This document shows positions 16,066-24,651 of a DNA stretch of 64,000 nt, in pieces. Both the position numbers and the translations under genes were made by a program. The notes below the pieces were generated by a model. It did no database searches and had not been told where the DNA came from. It saw nothing but the letters and a program-made list of their open reading frames with translations. Source of the stretch: Plut-88900 sp965116945. GTDB taxonomy: Bacteria; Chloroflexota; Dehalococcoidia; Plut-88900. The stretch is from positions 1,116,001 to 1,180,000 of the forward strand of contig OZ220734.1 of NCBI GenBank assembly GCA_965116945.1, in the 5' to 3' direction. Positions within the stretch are counted from its first letter, which is position 1, and every line of letters starts with the position of its first letter.

Positions 16066-16290
16066 TGGCATCCCCCCGTGGATGATCAGTGCCGGCGCTT
16101 CCAGCCTGCACGCATCCTCAAGATGGTCCATTGGTTCCCGGTCCACCTCGAAGCGTAGCGAAGTCACCCAGTTCAGGGGATAAGTGGCAAAGCCACTTTA
16201 GCATATTGCTAATGGGCCACACAGGACTCTTTTGATGAGTCGGGGCCCGGCGTCAAGCACCATCTCGCCGGCGTTGGTCGCCACAGTAGA
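16066..16290 (-). pseudogene. Relic of a second alpha/beta hydrolase
   Basis: Reading the minus strand gives GFATYPLNWVTSLRFEVD followed by a segment ending APALIIHGG. This aligns with GFVTAPMKWITSLRFGVD and PILLIHGE of the intact neighbour. Further upstream a remnant resembling its GVVLDSPVLDF segment (VLDAGPRLIK) is visible. The reading is broken by stops and lacks both ends, and it abuts the intact gene's start. A tandem duplicate that decayed is the simplest explanation. Confidence 0.65.
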
Positions 16291-16401
16291 AGCCTCCGCA
16301 TGGCAAACGGATTTGGTGCACCGTGACGACACCCTGATATCACCTTGCTAATCGCCATGCTGCGCATGAAGTGCAAGGGCGATGAACGAATTGGGTGCGA
16401 C

Positions 16402-16434
16402 AGACCGGGGGGGAGGGGATCGCCCCCCCGGTCT
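16402..16434. terminator. Strong hairpin downstream of the zinc-protein gene
   Basis: A perfect 12-bp stem (AGACCGGGGGGG with CCCCCCCGGTCT) and a 9-nt loop, about 100 bp after the stop of the 16538-18889 gene. It lacks a clear T-run, so it could be a terminator, an mRNA-stabilising hairpin or a repeat. Confidence 0.5.
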
Positions 16435-16537
16435 AAGCGGACTCCATAGGCCCGGCCATCCGGAATCCGTCAAATTGTTTATCGCCTGCTGGTCTCCTGG
16501 ACCTGCATATCCCCATGGCGTGAGATTGGACCTCGAT

Positions 16538-18889
16538 TCATCTCAGCGCTGCAACCATGGTCTCTACGTTCGCTCGCACCATGCCAAGGTATGTGCCGGC
16601 CGGGCTGCCCTTTTCGCCCAGGGAGTCCGCGTAGAGCTGGGCAAACACTGCTCCGGTCTCCCTTGCCAGGGCCTCCGGCAGCTTTCCGCTGACCGTAGTT
16701 TCGCTGAATACCGCCGGCGCGTTGTGCTCCCGTATTACCTCGACCAGTCCTGCGAGGCGCTCGGCAGAGGGCTCCACGTCAGGGGCCAGGGAAGGAATGA
16801 TGGCGCCGATTACCTCAAATCCGTAGAGGTCCGCAAAGTAGGCGAAGGTGTCATGGGATGTAACCAGCAACCTGCGCTCCGGTTGCACCACCCTGATCTG
16901 CTCTTGAGTCCAGGAGTGCAGCTCGTCAAGCTCAACTGCGTAGTCGGCTGCGTTCTGGAAGTAGTAGCTTGCGCCCTCGGGGTCCAGGGCCGAAAGCCGG
17001 GCCGCTATATCGTTGACTGCAATCTTCACCCGGTTCGGATCGAACCAGAAGTGGGGGTCCAGAGGCCCGTGGTCATGGGCGTGGCCGTGCTCGTCTTCTC
17101 CGTGATCGTCATGCCCTTCACCGGGCGCGCCGCCCGAGTCAACGACTCCGACGAACGCCAGGCTTGACGGCGCGCCGCCGAGATGCCATTCCTCCTCGAT
17201 CTCCATGTGTTCGAGATGGACGCCGAGGACATGACCGCTATTCGGGTCGGCGACGTACAGCCACTCGCCGACAACGATGAACGCGGGACGACCAGCATCA
17301 CCTGCCCCAACGAGATCCATGGTATCGAGCAATTCACCGTCATGCGAGTCCAGCGCGTGCAGCACGCCGTCAGTGCCGAGCACATAGAGGATATCGCCAT
17401 CGCTGGAGAACTTAGCGGAAACGCTCGGCTCGCTGAACACCTGGCTCATTTCGCTGTGTTCCACATCGATCAGCCAAATGCCATCGTCGGCGAAGCCCTG
17501 TTCGTCGCGGTAGGAGGCCCTGCCGAAGAAATGCTCTATGTCGTGGTGACCGTAGACCGACCCGATCCGAGAGTCTTCACGCATCTCCTGCGGATTGGGG
17601 ATGAACTCGTACTCGTACTCGCCGTCGTGAGCTTCGAGAAAGAGCACGCCGCCGATGCATCCGAAGGCAGCGCCATGCTCATTGTGGGACTCACCGTGCA
17701 TGCCTGGGCATGAGCGATTGCTGGCGTCGTAGACGATTCGATCGTTGAAGTCGCGGACCTCCACGCCAACGGGCAGGCTGCTGTTGGAGTTCTCAGGGTA
17801 GTCGGGATTCTTAGTAGTAACGAAGACATGCTCGTCCGAGATGACAAGCGCTGCGCCATGCTGGGGTCCGGCATCCAACACAATCGGCTCGTAGTCGCCA
17901 TGGGCCATGGTCAGCATCTCTTCATTGATCAAGAGGGCGTGACCTCGGGCGTCCGCGAAGATCGCGGTCCAGCCGTGACTGTTGACGTAGTGGATTGGCC
18001 GCTCTTCGGCGATCTCCAGCGAGTGCCGGGATACCGGCTCCTGGACAAGGTCGTAGTGATCGTCGTGCGCGACGAGGGATATGCCACCGTCGAAGACGTG
18101 GACCCGGTCATCTCCGTCTTCCGGCCCGCGGGCGAGAACGATGGCGTAGCGGTGAGTGGGGCTGGGGTACACGGTCGCACGGGGCGCGGCGACCTCGAAG
18201 ATTCCGCTGTCAACGTCATCGGTCGATAGATCGATGATGGAGAGGTGCGCTTCTACCGCATCCGCAACGATCAGACGCCCAATGGCCATCTTGTCGTGAT
18301 CATCCTCGTGGTCGTCATCGTGGTCGTCGTGATCATCATGGTCATCGCCCGTCTCAGCCATGTGATCGTGGTGAGCGTCTTCTTCGGAGAATTCCAATGG
18401 ATCGACACCGTCACCAAGCGCTACTATCCTCGTTGGGTCTGCGCTGGCGTTGTGCACCAGGTCCTCCAACCAGAGGGCCTCAAGGCCAAGACCTATGGAC
18501 AACACAAGGTCTGCGTCCGCCACTTTGGCAATGTCGCGGGCTCCCGGCATGATGCTGTGTGGGTCGCTGCCCGGTGAATGCAGGCTGAAGACCTCAACCC
18601 TGTCACCGCCTATCACCTCAGCCCAGTCGGCTACTATGTTGGAGGTCGCAACCACCTGGATCGGCGGTTTCGAGGGGGTGGCAGTCTCCTCGGCAGGTGC
18701 TGTATCCGGACTTGCTGTAGAGGTAGGGTCCGGGGCGCTGGTAGAGGTAGCTGTGGGCTGGGGCCCTTCTGTTGGCTGCGCCGGACCCTCGTCCGAGCAG
18801 GCGGCTAGAAAAGCTACCGCTAACAGGACAAGGGCCAAAGCTCCCGTCCGAGCTAGAAGCCCCAGGCGTTTATTGAGAGAGACTATCAT
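16538..18889 (-). CDS. Nested AztC-AztD fusion: zinc-binding lipoprotein with inserted beta-propeller chaperone
   Basis: A 783-aa lipoprotein (lipobox LAAC, C31) with a Thr/Pro-rich linker. Residues about 75-170 are the N-terminal half of a ZnuA/AztC-type cluster A-I zinc-binding protein, and 609-783 are its C-terminal half. Putative Zn ligands are H111 (DPH), H613 (DPHFWFDP), H679 (TSHDTF) and D755. Between the halves, flanked by His/Asp-rich segments (171-199 and 589-608), lies a propeller of about 385 residues (about 201-588). It resembles AztD, the periplasmic zinc metallochaperone: GRLIVADA at its start, VHVFDGG, and CPGMHGE ... FGC around residues 394-411. AztC and AztD are normally separate proteins, with AztD handing zinc to AztC. 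Here the chaperone occupies the position of the flexible histidine loop. No permease or ATPase gene is adjacent. The AztD identification is from memory of the family. Confidence 0.8.
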   Translation of the reverse strand: MIVSLNKRLGLLARTGALALVLLAVAFLAACSDEGPAQPTEGPQPTATSTSAPDPTSTASPDTAPAEETATPSKPPIQVVATSNIVADWAEVIGGDRVEVFSLHSPGSDPHSIMPGARDIAKVADADLVLSIGLGLEALWLEDLVHNASADPTRIVALGDGVDPLEFSEEDAHHDHMAETGDDHDDHDDHDDDHEDDHDKMAIGRLIVADAVEAHLSIIDLSTDDVDSGIFEVAAPRATVYPSPTHRYAIVLARGPEDGDDRVHVFDGGISLVAHDDHYDLVQEPVSRHSLEIAEERPIHYVNSHGWTAIFADARGHALLINEEMLTMAHGDYEPIVLDAGPQHGAALVISDEHVFVTTKNPDYPENSNSSLPVGVEVRDFNDRIVYDASNRSCPGMHGESHNEHGAAFGCIGGVLFLEAHDGEYEYEFIPNPQEMREDSRIGSVYGHHDIEHFFGRASYRDEQGFADDGIWLIDVEHSEMSQVFSEPSVSAKFSSDGDILYVLGTDGVLHALDSHDGELLDTMDLVGAGDAGRPAFIVVGEWLYVADPNSGHVLGVHLEHMEIEEEWHLGGAPSSLAFVGVVDSGGAPGEGHDDHGEDEHGHAHDHGPLDPHFWFDPNRVKIAVNDIAARLSALDPEGASYYFQNAADYAVELDELHSWTQEQIRVVQPERRLLVTSHDTFAYFADLYGFEVIGAIIPSLAPDVEPSAERLAGLVEVIREHNAPAVFSETTVSGKLPEALARETGAVFAQLYADSLGEKGSPAGTYLGMVRANVETMVAALR

Positions 18890-18963
18890 TATGTGTGTAA
18901 TTCTCCTTCCGAGCTAATAAAGCTAAATACAATCGCTTATAACCTGGCTTTGATTACAAGTGG

Positions 18964-18996
18964 GATACGATATCAATTAGATGTTGCCCTTGTCAA
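18964..18996 (-). promoter_or_regulatory. Promoter and possible zinc-responsive operator
   Basis: On the minus strand TTGACA (18996-18991) and TATCGT (18972-18967) are 18 bp apart, about 80 nt upstream of the AztC-AztD-like gene. The -10 lies inside GATACGATATC (18964-18974), a palindrome with arms GATA/TATC. A Zur-type repressor site would be expected in this position, but I cannot match it to a known consensus. Confidence 0.4.
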
Positions 18997-19529
18997 CCCC
19001 CAGATTTCTCTCGGTAATCCCACCTGTCCCTTGCAATTGTTGGACGGGGTGGATTGGTGTGTTGGAGTCGGCCTGTCTCAGTTTCCACTACTGCCGAGAA
19101 CTGGAAGGACATCACCTTTTCCCTGCACTCTGAAGTGAGCGCGCTCGAGCAGGTCATAGAAGAAAAGGGTTCCGGCATGGGCGATCTCGTACGCCATGCC
19201 CGCGCAACTACATCAAGAAACAGGAATGGATCAGGGCGAAGCCTTACGAGAAGATGAGTGCCAGGGAAGAGGAAGGGTAAGCCAAGCGACTATCGAGAAC
19301 CGTGAACTTGCGCCAGAAGCCGTGTAAGTTAGGGTTTCCACCGACCGCCAAGGCCGTCACCCTTCCCACCTCCGCCTGGATGAAGGCTCTCAGAGAATTT
19401 GCAGACCGAAACAAGTGGCGCGTTGCTAGGGAGTATGTTGACTAAGTGTAGAGCGGACAATCGGGCAGAGCGGCAGGTCACAGGATTGCACCCGCCTGCC
19501 TTTCGGAAACAGCAACAAGACAGCCAGCC
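18997..19529. other. Gene-poor stretch with a possible recombinase relic
   Basis: I see no full gene. A short plus-strand reading at 19380-19445 gives MKALREFADRNKW then RVAREYVD and a stop, close to the EYVD region at the end of the first part of serine-recombinase catalytic domains (the ALREFAE-GW-VVREYVD pattern). Nothing upstream continues it convincingly. The rest holds no motif that I recognise. Confidence 0.35.
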
Positions 19530-20333
19530 CTAGAGTTCAGCCTCCTGGACTACCTTGCGGATGCCCTTCCCGATCCGGTCCAGCGCCGACTGGTATATGA
19601 ACCGGTCCCACCCGATGCAGAAGTGCCGCACACCCATCTCTATATAGCGCTTCGCCTGCTCCGGCTCCGCGATCTCTATCCGAGGCGGCACCCCGTGTTC
19701 GATGGACTTCCTGATCACCAACTCCTCAAAGGGGCGAATATCGTCCGTGAACATCAGCCCGGGCTGCGCCCGGGAGAACCCGAAGTCCGCAGGCCCCCAT
19801 TGGGTCATGTCGACGTTCAACTCCCTCGCCCTGCTCAATATCGCGTCGATGTTTTCCACGGCCACATTCTTTTCAATCATGATGGCAATAACCACCGATT
19901 CCAGGTCCTGCATATAGGCATCGGGCTGGAAACCGCTGAGGGCAGGTCGCCGGATCTTAACGCCCATCAATCCTCCGCTGTCTGGCGTGTCGGGTCTGAT
20001 GTAGCTGCAGACCGAGTCCACGTCTTCGGGTGTCCTGATGTCCGTGAACAGGATGGCCTTGAAGCCCGCCCCCCAAGCCGCCTGCGCCCAGAACCCCTGC
20101 GCCTCCTGGTCCAGCTTGATCATTAGCGGCAGTTTGCCCGCCTGTCCTGCACGAGCCATGTGATAAAGCTGTCCCATGTCAAAGGTCGAGTATTCGGCGC
20201 AGTACTCGGCGTAGTCGAAGAGGCCCGTGTCCCCGATGATTTCTGGGATATCGGGGTCGGGAGACAAGTAGTGGGTTCCTATGGTCAGCTCTCCGGCCGC
20301 CAGCTTTTCACGAAGGGTGTTGGGCATGATCAT
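19530..20333 (-). CDS. HpcH/HpaI family aldolase
   Basis: A 267-aa (beta/alpha)8 class II aldolase or citrate-lyase-like enzyme, expected to cleave or form 2-keto-3-deoxy- or 4-hydroxy-2-oxo-acids with a divalent metal and pyruvate. LREKLAAGELTIGTH at the N-terminus is typical of HpaI-type proteins; PLMIKLD, a segment reading FKAILFTDIRTPEDV and GVKIRRPAL follow in the expected order. AGGAG lies eight bases before the first ATG. Specific substrate and pathway are not evident from the neighbours. Confidence 0.75.
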   Translation of the reverse strand: MIMPNTLREKLAAGELTIGTHYLSPDPDIPEIIGDTGLFDYAEYCAEYSTFDMGQLYHMARAGQAGKLPLMIKLDQEAQGFWAQAAWGAGFKAILFTDIRTPEDVDSVCSYIRPDTPDSGGLMGVKIRRPALSGFQPDAYMQDLESVVIAIMIEKNVAVENIDAILSRARELNVDMTQWGPADFGFSRAQPGLMFTDDIRPFEELVIRKSIEHGVPPRIEIAEPEQAKRYIEMGVRHFCIGWDRFIYQSALDRIGKGIRKVVQEAEL

Positions 20334-20513
20334 GGTTGCAACTCCTGTGTGACGTTACGTAGCTGGTGCAATGTCCCGTGTGACCAAGATGCCATGGAGA
20401 GGGGTCGGGAATCGCAGGCTAGGATGCTAGTGTGCTTGGTCCAATAATACTCTTATTGCACCGCGTGGTGACTCTTGCACCCTTGATAGTGTGCGAGGAA
20501 GTGGGAGGATCCG

Positions 20514-20700
20514 ATGGTTGAGAACGACCTGGTAATTCGCGCGGGGACTATAGAGGACGTACTGGTGTTCCATGGCACCGTGCTGATATTGCGGTCAAGA
20601 TTAGCTGTAGAACCAAGATCAAAACATGAGATCGATGCCAGGAACTGCATTGCAGTTCCTGGCGCAATTGATATGTACACCACTTTGTCAGTGCACTGGG
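20514..20700 (+). pseudogene. N-terminal fragment of a decayed D-aminoacylase-like gene
   Basis: Reads MVENDLVIRAGTIED ... EIDARNCIAVPGAIDMYT, aligning with MAGYDLVIRGGIIVD ... EIDASGCIVAPGAIDMHT of the intact gene at 25194. DNA similarity extends upstream of the start codon as well (GTGTGAGGCAATGTGGG-like leader). The metal motif HTH has become YTT, spacing is disturbed by indels, and homology ends after about 60 codons. Confidence 0.7.
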
Positions 20701-20862
20701 GAAATCACGAAACGGGAGGTAGAGAGGGCTACCGAATGAACGCTGAACGCCCAAGCGTCAGGAAGGGGTTTCTTTCGTGCAACCTGTCGGGTGTAACTCC
20801 AAGCCCACACTGCCAAGTTATTGATAGGTGTTAAATCGAAACGCCATGAGGCTGCTTGCCAG

Positions 20863-22305
20863 CTACCTACTACGAAGTTCCTCGAGGGCTATGCCGGCCT
20901 GCAGTCTCAGTCTGTCGGCGGTATCCCGCTCACGCTCTACGGCAATGAAAGCATCAACCGTGAAAGGCTGCCACGAGTTCCGGAGGGTCCTTATCGAGCC
21001 CTCTTCCCTTTCGGCGGCCTCAACCACCAGCTCATACACAGGCAAGAGGTAGCCAGCCTGGGAGAGGCCGCGCGCTTTTCTAACTATTTCACCGGCTCGA
21101 ATATTGAATTGGTCAAGCGACTGGTAGACCTGCGCACGGTCGCATCCGCCGTCTGATCCGCGCCATCTGCTGTAGCCCCTGTGGAATGCTTCCCACTTCG
21201 TCTTGAGCTGCTCAAACTCATTCACAAAGCCCCGAAGGTCTTCCAGGTCTTCTTCCATTTTGCCTTCCAGGACTTCATCAACGTCATCGTTGGCTTCCTT
21301 CAGGATGGTTCGGGACTTTTCAATCGCCGGTTCCAGAGACGCAAGAATCATTCTAGTTGTTTGGCTCGCCTCTTCATCCTGGCTAGTCTCTTCATCCTCG
21401 CTCGCCTCTTCCTCATCAGGCTTGTCCGAATCTTCGCCATTCGTCAAAGGTTCTTCGGATTTTCGCATAACCTTCTCGAATACGTCCACGAATGCCTTGT
21501 GCTCCGCTCGGGCGGTGTCCTGCAATTCTTCAAGCCTATCCTCCGTGGCACCGGTGGAGACAATGCTATCCACCCTTTCCCCCACGCCAGAAACCATCAT
21601 GAATAGCTGTTCCAGCCGTGCAATGACCTCAGCGTCCTCCAGCGTTATCGCAGCTCTAAGAAGCCTTGCATAGCCGTCATGGAATGCTTCCCAGTCATGA
21701 GCAACGGAATGCAACACGGCGGCAAATTCCTTGACCTCCTTGATGGTTTCCGGGTCGGTAGCTTCCCTGAGATCTTCTTCCAACTCCCGTGCCTGGTCTT
21801 CCACTCTCCTCTGGACTTTGGCCACCTTGGAACGCTCTTCTTCGATAGCCTCAAACAGCGAAAGGTTATTTGGCGACCACCGGTCCCTGAGTTGACGAAA
21901 TGCCAACTCTTCCGACTCGGCAGCAATGATAAGCTGATCGGCGAGCTCGCTGGTCACGGAAGTCCTGGTCAAGTCTCTTGCACTTATGGTCACCGAACTG
22001 AATTGCAAGGCGAATTCCTGCAGCACTTCTCGTACGGCGCTCCTCTGGCAGGAAGTCAGGCCTGTCCTCCATTGATCGAAGTCCGTCCTGATGGTCTCCC
22101 ATTCCTCCTCTATCTCCTGCTTCTGCATATCAAACTCTTCCACAGTCTTCCGCTCGGCATCCGAAAGAGGTCTCTCAGACCGTGGAGTAGACTCCGCAGG
22201 CGGTGTCACGGTCACAGGATCCTTGGTTCCCCCGCACGCCAGGACCACAAGCAATGTCGATAACAAGACCGGAAGAAGTAGATAAATGCCTAATCGTGCC
22301 TTCAT
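20863..22305 (-). CDS. Lipoprotein with three long helical repeats
   Basis: A 480-aa lipoprotein (lipobox VLAC, C24) of unknown function. It is almost wholly helical. Three related units of about 77 residues begin at about residues 68, 204 and 370; each opens with a Trp-containing segment (EEWETIRTDF, HDWEAFHDGY, TKWEAFHRGY) and the first and third end LRDRW and LRNSW. Between units two and three is a very acidic linker (about 284-315). Its ATG overlaps the stop of the upstream gene (ATGA), so it is coupled to the GATase-like protein and the S49 protease. I do not recognise a named family. It may be a scaffold or a substrate of the protease module. Confidence 0.75.
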   Translation of the reverse strand: MKARLGIYLLLPVLLSTLLVVLACGGTKDPVTVTPPAESTPRSERPLSDAERKTVEEFDMQKQEIEEEWETIRTDFDQWRTGLTSCQRSAVREVLQEFALQFSSVTISARDLTRTSVTSELADQLIIAAESEELAFRQLRDRWSPNNLSLFEAIEEERSKVAKVQRRVEDQARELEEDLREATDPETIKEVKEFAAVLHSVAHDWEAFHDGYARLLRAAITLEDAEVIARLEQLFMMVSGVGERVDSIVSTGATEDRLEELQDTARAEHKAFVDVFEKVMRKSEEPLTNGEDSDKPDEEEASEDEETSQDEEASQTTRMILASLEPAIEKSRTILKEANDDVDEVLEGKMEEDLEDLRGFVNEFEQLKTKWEAFHRGYSRWRGSDGGCDRAQVYQSLDQFNIRAGEIVRKARGLSQAGYLLPVYELVVEAAEREEGSIRTLRNSWQPFTVDAFIAVERERDTADRLRLQAGIALEELRSR

Positions 22306-23609
22306 GAAAAATCACGCAACCCTAAAGTATCGCTAATGATGTCCTCTCTGAACTTGCCGCTGAAAAGGCTGCCCACGATGCGGGTCAATGCCTGGGGCGT
22401 ATTTGCCAGTACCACGAGCAAATGTCTATCCTGACCCCTGTGCAAGAACACTATCGCCGAAGACTCCCGGGGCAAGTCGGGGGCCGATGGAATTCTCAAC
22501 ACTTCATCTATGCTGATACCCGCGGCATGCAGATATTGGCCGACCTGTCCGGAGTCCTCGTATAGACCCAGGAACAGGGTATCCTGGCTAACGTCCTCCA
22601 GATCGCTGATGTCGGAAGACAAACCAAAATCTGAGAGCCCGTTGCTTATATCAAGACCGACCTCCCAAAGTGACGGCTGCCCGACCACAACATCTACGCC
22701 CTGGCCGCCCTTATAGAAATATGGGAAATCGGCAAGGATATATTCTCGCTGGCTATCAGTCAGATAATCTGCAACGTTTGAAAGCAATCGATCATTGTCC
22801 AAAAGGGCGTTGTACGGTGGCACCATAAAGGTAAAATCCGCCACCGCCAGGACGTTTCGGCTGCTGCCGAAGGCAATGGGGTAAAACTCCGAGGCGCCCT
22901 CCAGCAATGATGATCTGGTATTGACGTCCGTAATGGCCACGCCGTTACCCGATGTCCGGAGCGATCCAGCAATAAACAGCGCTATGGTGTCAAGGGCGCT
23001 TGTCAAAGGATCAGGCTGGAAGTCCCTGACGTAAATGTGACGGAAATTATGGTCGTACTCCACGGTGTTATAGAGGTAATCAGGTTGAAACTCGATGCCG
23101 AAACGCGTACCGAGAGTGTTTATGAGGTTGGTGCGCGTCGGATCCGAAATCAGGACAAGTTTCCCTCCCTTTTCCACGAATTGTTCAACCAGGTCCACCT
23201 CTTCCTCTTCATATCTGACGCGTGGAAGAATGACAAGAAAACTGTCAGCGCCCCGTAACTTCTCTTCCAGCAAGATCAGCTTTTCTTCGATCGGCAGGCG
23301 AGAGGACCCCCTGACAAACTCCACTTCATACCCACGATTCGCTACCCATGAGGTAAGGGAAACTAACTCCCGTTCCGCATAGAAATTTGAGTGAAGGGCG
23401 TCGATTACCATCAGGCCATTACTAACCCGCGTAGTACCGGAGTCCGCCGCCGTTCCCGAAGGCGCCCCCGGCGAGGTTAGCTCTTCATAGGAGATATCCA
23501 CCAGGGGAGGCGGCTCATAGCTGCCCTGGTAAAAGAAGAAAAACACCGCCACAAAAGTGGCAGCCGCAAATAGTGGTATTAGGGCTATTGTAAGGAGTTT
23601 AGGGGACAT
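22302..23609 (-). CDS. Membrane-anchored DUF4350/GATase-like protein
   Basis: A 435-aa protein with one N-terminal membrane segment (about residues 5-27) and a large outside domain. The region from NGLMVIDALHSNFYAERE through VANRGYEVEF, ADSFLVILP and VEKGGKLVLISDPTR resembles the class-I glutamine-amidotransferase-like fold seen in DUF4350 and GldG-type proteins, which sense or bind rather than catalyse. The C-terminal 150 residues are unassigned. It overlaps its neighbours on both sides (4 bp downstream, 11 bp upstream), so it is the middle gene of a tight three-gene operon. Confidence 0.65.
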   Translation of the reverse strand: MSPKLLTIALIPLFAAATFVAVFFFFYQGSYEPPPLVDISYEELTSPGAPSGTAADSGTTRVSNGLMVIDALHSNFYAERELVSLTSWVANRGYEVEFVRGSSRLPIEEKLILLEEKLRGADSFLVILPRVRYEEEEVDLVEQFVEKGGKLVLISDPTRTNLINTLGTRFGIEFQPDYLYNTVEYDHNFRHIYVRDFQPDPLTSALDTIALFIAGSLRTSGNGVAITDVNTRSSLLEGASEFYPIAFGSSRNVLAVADFTFMVPPYNALLDNDRLLSNVADYLTDSQREYILADFPYFYKGGQGVDVVVGQPSLWEVGLDISNGLSDFGLSSDISDLEDVSQDTLFLGLYEDSGQVGQYLHAAGISIDEVLRIPSAPDLPRESSAIVFLHRGQDRHLLVVLANTPQALTRIVGSLFSGKFREDIISDTLGLRDFS

Positions 23610-24651
23610 GCCCTACGTACAGGTAATAGATATCAGGGTCATTCAGTTCCAGGGGTAGTTCAGGGAAGGGATCGTCTTCTTCTGCCCCGATACCTCGATC
23701 AAGCATCAACGACCTCAGATTCTGGAGTCCCGTGATTATGTCCGCGGACTCCGTTGTCGAAGGATTGCCATCTGCGCCATCGTTGTCCCGGGACAATGCG
23801 GCAAGCGCTTCAATGAGGCCGGCGTCGCCGCTGCCATATCCATCCCCGGGTGCGATTAGTTCGTTCAGGGCCTGTGTGAACTCCCGCAGAACCTCGTAAT
23901 TCACGTCCACTAAGTCGTAGTTGGAGATCCCCGCCAGTTGGGCGGCCTTAAGGATGCCGTCACTATCCCCGCCAATTTCGTCGACGAGTCCGAGTCGCAC
24001 GGCAGTAATCCCGGGATATATGCGAGCTTCCGCAATCTCATCCCCGGTGATTCGCAGGCGGTCGCCTCGCTCACTGACTACCAATTGAACAAAGGCCGCA
24101 CTCAACAGGTCGACCGAACTGATCCAGTCCCTTCTGGGTCCACCGCTTAGCTTGTAAGGAGCGCTGAAAACTGCGGCTTCGTCGGGCAGAGAGGGGACCA
24201 GAGGCCCTGAGGACGCAACCACTCCGACGTTGCCTACCAGCGATGATGTCTGAGCATAAGTATGGGAAGCTCCCATAGACATCATGTATCCACCACTTGC
24301 CACTAGGCGTCCCATCACAATAACCACGGGTTTCTCAGCCCTGAGTCTTCGGGTCTCAATATACAGGCGCTCACTGGCGGCGGCTGACCCTCCCGGCGAG
24401 GTCAGCTTAATCACAACCGCCTTGATGGAGTCATCTTCCCGTGTATAGTCCAGGTACAGATTTATTGCGGCCGCCGAACGGTCGCTGATAGTGGTATAGG
24501 GAATCTCGATCACGCCAATGCTTGGCTTCCCTGGGGACAGGTACGCGAAGCCTAGTACACCTAGTGCGATACCGAATCCTGCCATCGCCGGCGCCAATAC
24601 GTACCAGCGGCATAAGAACGTTGTTATGGAGGAAATTGTGCGAAGGATCAA
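23599..24651 (-). CDS. S49 family (SppA-like) membrane serine protease
   Basis: A 350-aa single-domain SppA-type protease with an N-terminal membrane anchor (about residues 17-38). The Ser/Lys dyad is visible: S119 in VASGGYMMS and K167 in APYKLSGG, 48 residues apart, close to the spacing in Bacillus SppA. LTSPGGSA and GNVGVVASSG are family motifs. The catalytic domain would face outside. The listed TTG start has no Shine-Dalgarno, so the exact start is uncertain. It heads the operon with the GATase-like protein and the triple-repeat lipoprotein, which suggests envelope proteolysis or quality control. Confidence 0.8.
   Translation of the reverse strand: MILRTISSITTFLCRWYVLAPAMAGFGIALGVLGFAYLSPGKPSIGVIEIPYTTISDRSAAAINLYLDYTREDDSIKAVVIKLTSPGGSAAASERLYIETRRLRAEKPVVIVMGRLVASGGYMMSMGASHTYAQTSSLVGNVGVVASSGPLVPSLPDEAAVFSAPYKLSGGPRRDWISSVDLLSAAFVQLVVSERGDRLRITGDEIAEARIYPGITAVRLGLVDEIGGDSDGILKAAQLAGISNYDLVDVNYEVLREFTQALNELIAPGDGYGSGDAGLIEALAALSRDNDGADGNPSTTESADIITGLQNLRSLMLDRGIGAEEDDPFPELPLELNDPDIYYLYVGHVP

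Noticed and set aside
16382..17167. Plus-strand open frame over the end of the AztC-AztD-like gene
   Set aside because: It is antisense to the conserved zinc-binding C-terminal half and resembles no family.
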